The notes under the pieces were generated by a model, which worked only from the letters and a program-made list of their open reading frames with translations, ran no database searches and was not told the origin of the DNA. Source: JANMZO01 sp963763135 (lineage in GTDB: Bacteria > Actinomycetota > Acidimicrobiia > Acidimicrobiales > JANYDT01). Taken from it: a DNA stretch of 64,000 nt. The DNA lies in the NCBI GenBank assembly GCA_963763135.1, contig CAVXNJ010000004.1, positions 806,001 through 870,000 on the forward strand, read 5' to 3'. Shown one piece after another: positions 9,007 through 16,713 of this stretch (positions are counted from its first letter, which is position 1; every line of letters starts with the position of its first letter). Both the position numbers and the translations under genes were made by a program.

Positions 9007-9487
9007 CTAGCTCGTCACCTCGGCCCGGTCGTACGGCGTGATCGTGATGGTCTGGAGGACCGACGCCGTCGGGCCGGTGCCGTATTGCACCACGACGGCC
9101 GCAAACTCGTTGCGGGCGGCGTCGTCGATATGGGTGTACCACGACGCGGGCTCGTCCCAGTCGTACTTGAGCCCCTCGATCATCGGGCCGAAGAGGTTCT
9201 CAAGCTCCCTGATACCAAACCCTGGAAACGCAGCCAGCCGCAGCACCACCCGCTCAATCGCACCGCGGGGCGCTTCACCGGGCCAGGCGAGCTGCACCTC
9301 AGCGACGGGCACCCGTCGGTCACCCGTCTGCACAATCACGGCATCTCCGGAATCGCCCACCGCCACCGCCGTCCCCCGGACGAGACCACCGGAGGCTGTT
9401 GAAGAAGCCGTCGACGTCGGTACGGAACTCGCACGCATTCCGGCGAATCCGGTCGATGAAGGCCAGCGAATCACGGGAAGTGCTCAT
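9007..9487 (-). CDS. Small partner of the HExxH protein, unknown function, one frameshift
   Basis: The ATG at 9487 overlaps the stop of the large upstream gene (ATGA). The first frame reads MSTSRDSLAFIDRIRRNACE and FRTDVDGFFNSL, then the other frame takes over near 9395 with GGLVRGTAVAVGDSGDAVIV and continues to 9007. Total is about 160 aa. The middle has short beta-type repeats (VIVQTGDRRVPVAEVQLAWPG), then FPGFGIRELENLFG and SWYTHIDDAARNEFAAVVVQYG. No signal peptide or helix. Its coupling to a presumed toxin or effector makes an immunity or chaperone role plausible, but I recognise no family. Confidence 0.6.
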
Positions 9488-12400
9488 GGAAACGACACCT
9501 TGGCCTTGTCGATCGCGGCCTTGATGGCGCGGGCCCGTTCCTGCTCCTGCAGGGCGGTGAAGTGCGCCTTGACCTGTTCGGGGGACGCAAGCTCGCCCGG
9601 TTGCTTGAACTGGGGAAGCTTGCCCGGCGCGCTCGGGGCCACGCTGTCGGCGACGTGCTCGGCACGGGCCGCGGCAGCATCAGCCTTGGCCGCGTTCGCA
9701 TCGGCCCACGTCGAAGCGGCAGCGAGGCGCTGGTTCGGTGGCGCGCTTACCTTCAGGGCGGCGGCCTGCGGGCCTTCCGCGACCTGTTGCAGTCCCTTGC
9801 GGGACGTCGCACTCAGTTCGGCCTGACGCGCCATGTCCTGCGCGTATCCGAGGCGGTAGGCGTCGATCTGCTCGGCCGACCAACCGCCGGGGGCGATCTT
9901 CATCTCCTCGAAGCGCGACGCGGCGACGGCAAAAGCCTCGTCGGCGGCGGCGATCCGTTCGGCCATCATCTGCCCCAGTTTGACCTGAATTTCCCCGGCC
10001 ATCTGCGGGCCGACCCGGTACGCGTCGGCCTCCGTCGGCAGTGCGTGGTACGCCTTCATCCGGTCTTCGACCGCCTTCGGCCCACCGACCGCCTTCTCCA
10101 TCGCTGCGTAGTTTGCGTTGGCGGCCTGCATCTCGGCGTTCGCCTGCGCCAGAGCCTGCGGGTTCGCCGGGTTGAGCTTCGATGCATGGTCGAGCGCCTG
10201 GGCGGCGGCGTAGCGGCGGCCACTGGCGTCGAGGACCGGCTTCACCTCCGACAGCGCCTTGTTCGACGCCGCCCGACCCGCGGCCGTGAAGCGGGCCTCG
10301 AACATCTCCTTGCCGAATTTGAACTCCGCCGAGGACTTGTCGAGCACCCCGGCCGACTTGACCCAGTTGCACGTGCCGATTTCCATGCCGCCGAGAGCTG
10401 CGGACATCTCGGCCGCCGTGGCATTCGGGTTCTGGGACAGGAAGTACCGTGCCGCGGACCACGACTGCTCGCCGTGTCGGGCCTCGTGCACGGTGAGGTT
10501 CAACAGGTTGTTGAGCTTCAGGGCGTTCATGTCACCGGTCAGGTAGTCGGCCCCCAGGGAGATCATCCAGGTCCGCTCGTTGAAGAGGCACACGCCGCCG
10601 GGGATCACGTCGATGCCGCACTGGCGGATCCCGGCGGCGGCGAAGCGCTCGTTCACCACGGGCAATGCCATCTTCGCCCGTTCGACGACGTTCACCTCGG
10701 TGGCCCACTTGGCCACCATGGCGTCGGTGTTCTTCGCCATCTTGCCGACCGCCGAAGCGTCGTCGAGAACCGTTGGCGTTCCCTTCCTTCCGGCACCTTT
10801 CAGCTTCTTCATGAAGTCGTCGACCATGCCCGCCTGCTGGGCGTCGCCGGCCGCATCGCCACCTCCACCCGGGGCGTGTGGGTCCTTTGCTCCGCCCGTA
10901 CCGCCGCCCGGCGCCGGATCATGAGGCCCGGTACCGGCCGGATCGTGCGGGGCGAGCGACTTCCCCTTGGCCACGGCCTCCACTTCCACGGCCAACGCCA
11001 CGGCCGACATGCCGAGGTTGATCGACTCCATGATCATCGCCTTCTGGGCTTCCTGCTGATCGACGAGCGCCGTCGCCGGGTCCACCGCCGCCTTGCTCAC
11101 CGACCACTGCTCAAGCGCGTTGTCGAAGGAGTTCACGGCCTGGGCCATGCCGATCGCGGCGCTGATGAACTGCCCGCCCGGAACGAACAGACCGGCGATC
11201 TGCACGGCGATCGTGCCGACGGTTTCGACGATCTTCTTGATCTCGTACTTCTTCAGCAACTCGTCGAGCTTCGTCTTGAGCGCGGCGTTCGCCGGAGCGA
11301 CCTTGCCCATGTCGGCGATGGCGATCTGGCGAAGCGACGACAGGCCGAGCAGGTACTCGATGTCGCCCGACAGCACGTGGTGTTCGGTGAGGTTGATGGC
11401 CTTGCGGATGTCGTCGAGCTTTACGAGGAACTGTTGGCGGACCGCTTCGTCGGAGTCGGCCGACGCTCCCTTGGCCAACTCGCTTTCTTTGAGCTCGGGC
11501 GGATCGCCGTAGTGCACGACACTGCTCAAGATGCCGCCACCGATGCGGGCCAACGGGTTGACCTTCTTGTAGGCGTCCCAGTAGTAATCGATCGCGTCAG
11601 GCGTCGGTTCGATGCGGGCCGTGTTGGCGAGGACCGGCGACTTTGACAGCGTGTCGGCCTTGGTCTGCTTCACGAGGTCGAGCGTCTTTTGGAAGTCGTC
11701 GCGCCATTCGAACCCGTACCGGGTGATGCCTTCGAGGGTGACCTTGTAGTCGCCGCGACCGAGACCCTTCCAGTAGGTGGACTCCAGCGCGCCGGTGAGC
11801 TTCATCTCGGTCGCCGTCAGTTCCTGGACCTTCGGCACCATCTCCCGCGACGAATCGATGAGCTTCTTCGCCTCCGGCCCGACCTTGGAGCCTCCGGCCG
11901 GCTGGGGCTTGAACTGTTCCGACAGTTTGTCGGCCATCGCCCGGTTCTGGCCGAGGATCTCCATCGCTCTCGACGAGATATACGTGCGCAGAAACGCCTC
12001 GGCGTTCTCCGGCTTGATGACTGTCTTGTCCTTCGCTCCGCCGACTTTCGGGTCGCGGTCCTTCTGACCGGGATCGGGGATGCTGAGCATCTCCCGCAGC
12101 GACTTGGCGTCGGGCGGAGCGCCCTCTTCCTTGCTGACGTCACGCACCGTTGCCGCGTTGTCGCCGTCGATCGGTTTGTACGACGAACCCGGTTTCAGCA
12201 CCACTGCATTGGTGTCGAGCACTGCGACGACACCGGCCGGTGCGGCAACTTCGTAAGTGTTCGTACGATTGAACGGAGTTCCGTTGATGGTGCCCTTCAC
12301 GACGAAGAAGTAGCCGCTGTCGTTCACGACGACCGCGCCCTGGCCGTAGGCGATCGTGGAGGCGAAGGCAACCGCTGCGGACTGGTCGTCGAACGACGAC

Positions 12401-12855
12401 CGTTTCTGGTTCTCGTTCTGCGGGCGGGGCGCGACGCCGGCGTGCATCAGTTTGGCGACGGCCGGCGGACCTTTGTAACGGCTGTCGGTTTGCACGTGCG
12501 ACGGCGAGATCGGGTCTTCGACGGTGACCGTGGCCATTTGTGGAGTGAACGCGTCGATCTTCTTCTGGACGACCTTCTCCTTGTCGAGCATCGCTGCCTC
12601 GGCGTCGGACTTGGCGTCGCGCTGCACCTCGCGGTTCAGCGTCGATGGCGAGTGCGACGGGTGCGTTCGGAGCCCGCCGTGACGCTCGGTCCGGTCGGTT
12701 CGGTCGGATCGGTCGGCGAGGATGCGCTGGGCGGCCCGGTTGCCAACGAGGGCCTGCATCCCCTCAGCCAGGACGACCCGGTCCTGACGGGCAGTCGCGG
12801 CTCGCTTCGACCTGTCGACGTCGGGGCCGACGTCTTGAGGGCGAGCGTGGTCCAC
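9484..12855 (-). CDS. Large eCIS-effector-like/polymorphic-toxin protein with HExxH motif
   Basis: 1123 aa from GTG 12855. Near the N-terminus LVGNRAAQRIL (about 36-46) matches the [LV]xGNRAxxRxL motif common in proteins exported by actinobacterial extracellular contractile injection systems. The middle is helical with one glycine/alanine-rich hydrophobic stretch (IAVQIAGLFVPGGQF). A Gly/Pro/Asp linker follows, then a domain with CGIDVIPGGVCLFNERTW and LTVHEARHGEQSWSAARYFL. H790-E-A-R-H794 is a zinc-protease type motif, seen as VHEARHAEQ in related proteins. The C-terminal 250 residues are Ala-rich helices. It overlaps a small gene downstream (ATGA). No injection-machine genes are in the window. 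Toxin function is inference. Confidence 0.65.
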   Translation of the reverse strand: MDHARPQDVGPDVDRSKRAATARQDRVVLAEGMQALVGNRAAQRILADRSDRTDRTERHGGLRTHPSHSPSTLNREVQRDAKSDAEAAMLDKEKVVQKKIDAFTPQMATVTVEDPISPSHVQTDSRYKGPPAVAKLMHAGVAPRPQNENQKRSSFDDQSAAVAFASTIAYGQGAVVVNDSGYFFVVKGTINGTPFNRTNTYEVAAPAGVVAVLDTNAVVLKPGSSYKPIDGDNAATVRDVSKEEGAPPDAKSLREMLSIPDPGQKDRDPKVGGAKDKTVIKPENAEAFLRTYISSRAMEILGQNRAMADKLSEQFKPQPAGGSKVGPEAKKLIDSSREMVPKVQELTATEMKLTGALESTYWKGLGRGDYKVTLEGITRYGFEWRDDFQKTLDLVKQTKADTLSKSPVLANTARIEPTPDAIDYYWDAYKKVNPLARIGGGILSSVVHYGDPPELKESELAKGASADSDEAVRQQFLVKLDDIRKAINLTEHHVLSGDIEYLLGLSSLRQIAIADMGKVAPANAALKTKLDELLKKYEIKKIVETVGTIAVQIAGLFVPGGQFISAAIGMAQAVNSFDNALEQWSVSKAAVDPATALVDQQEAQKAMIMESINLGMSAVALAVEVEAVAKGKSLAPHDPAGTGPHDPAPGGGTGGAKDPHAPGGGGDAAGDAQQAGMVDDFMKKLKGAGRKGTPTVLDDASAVGKMAKNTDAMVAKWATEVNVVERAKMALPVVNERFAAAGIRQCGIDVIPGGVCLFNERTWMISLGADYLTGDMNALKLNNLLNLTVHEARHGEQSWSAARYFLSQNPNATAAEMSAALGGMEIGTCNWVKSAGVLDKSSAEFKFGKEMFEARFTAAGRAASNKALSEVKPVLDASGRRYAAAQALDHASKLNPANPQALAQANAEMQAANANYAAMEKAVGGPKAVEDRMKAYHALPTEADAYRVGPQMAGEIQVKLGQMMAERIAAADEAFAVAASRFEEMKIAPGGWSAEQIDAYRLGYAQDMARQAELSATSRKGLQQVAEGPQAAALKVSAPPNQRLAAASTWADANAAKADAAAARAEHVADSVAPSAPGKLPQFKQPGELASPEQVKAHFTALQEQERARAIKAAIDKAKVSFP

Positions 12856-13050
12856 GCGAGCCGTCGCTTAGGCTCGATACGGGTGGCGACGGGGCACAGT
12901 GCGGCGGTCGAAGCCGGAATCAGCGCAGGTCAGGGCATTCACCGGTCCATGATGTTCCTGACGCCCCGCACCGGTGTACCAAAAAACCCTTCGGAGGGGC
13001 AGCGGACGTTGCCCCTTGAGGCAGCTACGGTGCGGCGGTCACGGTCACCG

Positions 13051-13122
13051 TTGTCGGCTCTTACGCCACGTGGTCGGTTCTGCGACGTCGTGATTTCGAC
13101 AACGAGGCGAGAATTCCGACAA
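13051..13122. repeat. Type A palindromic repeat, copy 3, within the BY-kinase 3' end
   Basis: TTGTCGG (13051) and CCGACAA (13116) flank GCCACGTGGTCGG, CGACGTCG and AACGAGGCG. It is open in the kinase frame and supplies its last codons. Confidence 0.85.
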
Positions 13123-13164
13123 CCTTGGTTCGTCGGCGGCCTTCGTGGGTGGAAGTACCGTGAC

Positions 13165-13240
13165 GAGTGGAGGATTTCCGCCACAAAGGAGAATTTCCGA
13201 CGTCGTTTTTCTTCCAACGTGGCGGAAATCCGCCTTTGGT
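13165..13240. repeat. Type B palindromic repeat, copy 1
   Basis: GGATTTCCGCCAC (13172-13184) pairs perfectly with GTGGCGGAAATCC (13219-13231) around TTTCCGACGTCG. It sits next to a type A copy and is also read through by the kinase frame. Confidence 0.85.
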
Positions 13241-15623
13241 GAAGCGAAGGTTTCGCTAGCGGAAGATGCGACGAATGCCGCGCGGCTTGCCGAACTCGGG
13301 GAAAACTCCGTGGTGCGCAGGTCGATGATCCGCTGCACCGGTGCGTCGACGTTCTCCTGGGCAGCAGCGTTGCTCGTCGCTTCCGACACCTTGGCGTCAT
13401 CGTCGTCGACCGTGGCGTCAATGGTGGGGCCGCCGGTCGAGTCGTCGTCGCTGGAATCTTTGGAGTCGTCGCTGGAATCGTCGGTCTGCTCGACCGCGTC
13501 GGTGGTCTCGAGAGCTGGTGCCTCGTCGATGGGAGCCTCGGCGGCGGCGGCTGCTTCGGCCTCGCCCCAGAATTCTTCGATCTCGGTCTCCGAGGTCGGT
13601 TTCGTGGGCTCCGGGACGACGACGGGTGCTGGCAACTTGGCGGCCGCTCGGTTCTCGGCCCGGGTCGGTTTCACGGTCGTGGCCCCGTTGGCGGCTGCGT
13701 GAGGTGCGCCGTTCTTGGGGGCTACGCCGTTGCGTGCGCCGGTGTCTTTGGCGACCGTTCGAATAGCGGTGGCTACGGCCACGCCACCTTTGGGGCCAGC
13801 AGGAACAGGCGCAGAAGTCGAAGCGGCCGCTTCTTTCCAGATGTCGTCGACGCTTTCGTCGGAGGGAGCGATGGCCATCGTCGGAATGTGCGCCGGTGCT
13901 CCGGATGCTGCGGCGTTCGACGTGTTCTTGGCGCCGTATCCGTAGCCATAGCCGTATCCGTAGCCATAGCCGTAGCGGTAGCCGCTGCGACGCTTGAGAT
14001 CGACACCATTGAGGATGACGCCGGCGATTGGCGCTTCGGCCTGCTCGAACACTTCGAGAGCCCGTTCCAGGTCACGGGCATCGGTGCGCTTGGAGCGAAC
14101 CACCAGGGCGATCGTGTTGATGTACTGGGCGATGATCGCTGCGTCGGTGACCGGCAGAACCGGGGGAGCGTCGACGATGAGGAAGTCGCACTTCGACTGC
14201 AGGAAGTCGAACACGGCCTTGGCCATCGGCGAACCGAGAAGGTCGGCCGGGTTCGGTGGAATGGCGCCCGACGGCACAACCAGGAACCCTTCAACGACGT
14301 GAGCCGCTTCGCGCGAACGTCGCGCCGGCGACGAGCATGTCGGTGAACCCGAATGTTGTTCGTGAGGCCCAAGTATTCAGCGACACGGGGGTTGCGAAGG
14401 TCGGCGTCGACCACGATCACTCGCTTACCGGTCTGGGTCAGGACCCGCGCCAGGTTGATCGTGGTGGTCGTCTTGCCTTCACCGGGGTTGGGGCTCGTCA
14501 CCATGATCGAGCTCAATCCGGTGTTCAGCGCCGTGAATTGCAGGCTCGTGCGAAGCGACCGGAATGACTCAGCAGCGACGGGTGGAAGGCCAACTTCCAC
14601 AGGCTGTTTCTTACTGCGAACCCGGATTCGGCGAAAGAAACTCCCGATCGATCGACGATATACCGAGCGCCGCTCGGCGATTTCTTCGACGAAGGGGATT
14701 TCTCCCAGAATCGACACGGCGGGAAACTGCGTCACCAGGTCATCACGGCTACGGAGGCGGGTGTCGAGCATCTCCAGAAGGAACGCGATGCCGAGGCCCA
14801 ACATGGCGCCCAGCACGAAGCCGAGAGCAGCGCTGCGCAAGGGCCGAGGAGACACTGGCGTCGGCTCTGGAACGGCGGGCGTTATGACCGATGCTCCACC
14901 GGTCTTCAACGCAGCGTCAACGCTGAGCGAGTCGATCTTCGCCTGATAGACCTGTTGTTGCGAGGTGAGAAGTTGTCGCTTTTGCGATATGGCGCTGGCG
15001 AACGGTTCGACTTGGTTGGCCGGAAGTTCGGCCTCTTTGACCAACTGATCAATTTGCGCCTGGTAGCTGTCGGTCTTCTCTTTGAGTTCTTTCGCTGCGA
15101 GCACGAAGTCGGAGATGGATTGTGACCGACGGAATTTAATGTATTGAGCCGAAAACTCGTTGGCGACCTGGGCCGACTTGCTGGGATCGTCGGTGACAGC
15201 GCGTACCGTGAGAATGTCGCTCGTGTCGTTGCCGGATCCGGCTACTTCAGCGGTGAAACCGAGCACCTTGTTCGCGGCAATCGACACCACATCGCTCTCG
15301 AGGATCTTGACTTCGGTTTCCATGAGGCGGCCAGTCGAGTTTGCCCGTTGGGTGTTGTTGGCGCCGTTGATGCCGGTGAGGATTCCCTCGGTCGAACCGG
15401 CTTGCACAAGGAGATTCGCTTGGGATGCGTACATTGGCGTGGCGCGCATGACCAGAAGAAGCTGAACTCCCACAAGCAACACGATTGGCAGAAGGATCAC
15501 AGCGAACCGGTTGCGAACGACACGCATTACGTCGTGCAGGTCCATTTCCTTCGAAAGTTTGCCGGCAGCCACTGATTTACTGTAGCCGTTTGCCGATTGT
15601 GCTCTTGGATTCTGCTGCGCCAC

Positions 15624-16093
15624 TTCGCCTCAATATCGATTGGTTGTGGGCCCGTTTTGGCTGGTTGGCCGCCGTTCAGCCCGCAATTGTTAACGTTCGA
15701 ATTTTGTAGCGGCGACGGAGGCATGAAGCCGCTCACGGTAAGAGAGCGTCCGTCAACGCAAACCACAGTTCGTATTCTCGTTGGGTTTTCCTTTACTGGC
15801 AAGGCTTCGAACAGGAGAAAATCATGGTCATTTTCGATTCACCCCAATTTCGTGTGGTTTGTAGCGACGCATGTGAGCCCTTCGGAACGGGGCCAAACGC
15901 GACGGAATACGTCGGTTTGTGAGGTTTCGTTCATGCGCGGTGGGAAATCTACGTGGGCTGAACGCAACGGAGGCGAAAAGGTAAGTGCGCTTGTGTTTCG
16001 CTCGTGTTTCTGCAGCTTGGAGGGGGTCTCTCACCGTGACCGTTCAAAAAGAAATGATTGACTCTCTCCGTGTTGACCGGTAGGGTCTCATTC
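15624..16093. other. Intergenic region between divergent BY-kinase and secreted-protein genes
   Basis: 470 bp without a convincing gene. It must hold both divergent promoters. A run with GC-rich stems around 15890-15990 could fold in the leader of the 16094 gene, but I could not match it to a known riboswitch. Confidence 0.4.
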
Positions 16094-16570
16094 ATGAACA
16101 CGCGGACACTTCTGGCGGCATCATTCACCGTAGCGATGAGCTTCCTCGTCGCTCCTAGCGCCCACGCAGCAGGCGGATACAACGGAGGTAGCGGCGCGGG
16201 CCTTATTGGCGACGATCCCGTAGCGTCGCCCGCAACCCCGGCGCCAGCGGTTGCTCCTGCTGTGGCCACCCCGGTAGCCCAAGCTCCAGCAGCTTCTGTT
16301 TCAACTCCAGTCGAAGCGGCGCCTGCCGCCGCGACTCCGGCTGCATCGTCGAACATCCAGGTTCTTTCGGAGTCAATCGAGAACATTCCGACGGCGGCTG
16401 CGGCGATCGCAACTGCTCCGGCCGCAGCGATTGCCACGCAGGCCGAGATTTCGTTCACGGGTGCGAACTCGCTGACCATGACAGCTGGAGCGGGCGCCCT
16501 GATGCTAGCTGGCGCTGCGCTGACCGTAGCGAGCCGTCGCCGCAACGAAGCAGCCGGTAAGCGCGCCTAG
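16094..16570 (+). CDS. Secreted Ala/Pro-rich surface protein with sortase-like tail
   Basis: 158 aa. Signal peptide MNTRTLLAASFTVAMSFLVA with cleavage after SAHA (about residue 25), then a low-complexity Ala/Pro/Val stretch. The C-terminus reads ISFTGANSL followed by a hydrophobic helix (MTAGAGALMLAGAALTVA) and SRRR. This is the three-part layout of a sortase substrate (LPxTG, membrane helix, basic tail), with SFTGAN in place of the classic motif. ATG 16094 fits the signal peptide; an earlier in-frame GTG at 16058 would put 12 residues in front of it. A strong terminator follows. Role unknown; probably an abundant cell-wall or stalk-like protein. Confidence 0.7.
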   Translation: MNTRTLLAASFTVAMSFLVAPSAHAAGGYNGGSGAGLIGDDPVASPATPAPAVAPAVATPVAQAPAASVSTPVEAAPAAATPAASSNIQVLSESIENIPTAAAAIATAPAAAIATQAEISFTGANSLTMTAGAGALMLAGAALTVASRRRNEAAGKRA

Positions 16571-16591
16571 TTTTTCGTTACGAGTTTGAAT

Positions 16592-16626
16592 AAGCGGGCG
16601 ACGGAAACGTCGCCCGCTTGTTTTGT
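16592..16626 (+). terminator. Rho-independent terminator after the secreted protein
   Basis: Perfect 12-bp stem AAGCGGGCGACG / CGTCGCCCGCTT with GAAA tetraloop, followed by GTTTTGTTTTG. Confidence 0.92.
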
Positions 16627-16713
16627 TTTGGTGGCTATTGCAGAATGCACGGCATTCGGGATTTGAAACCCGCACGATGAGTGTCGGTGGGCGAAGCGGG
16701 AACAGGTTCGAGT

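Larger units (their letters stand above)
13045..15623 (-). pseudogene. Wzz-type chain-length regulator fused to BY-kinase, two frame breaks
   Basis: From GTG 15623 (GAGG eight bases upstream). Residues 30-300 form a polysaccharide co-polymerase domain with two membrane helices (VILLPIVLLVGVQLLLV; LGFVLGAMLGLGIAFLLEML) and a coiled-coil loop. Then come a cytoplasmic ATPase with Walker A SPNPGEGKTTTTINLA (about 378), Walker A' VVDADLRNPR and, in another frame, Walker B FLIVDAPPV. The frame slips near 14342 (GLTNNI to GFTDMLVAGATFA) and near 14310 (to EAAHVVEGFLVV). The tail has alternating Tyr-Gly codons (13935-13982), an unusual version of the tyrosine cluster, then a long acidic Ala/Asp/Ser region. 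The last 60 or so codons are formed by repeats A and B. Controls export and chain length of surface polysaccharide. Breaks may be assembly indels. Confidence 0.85.

Noticed and set aside
15720..16090. Riboswitch upstream of the secreted protein
   Set aside because: GC-rich stems exist, but I could not match c-di-GMP, c-di-AMP or other known cores.
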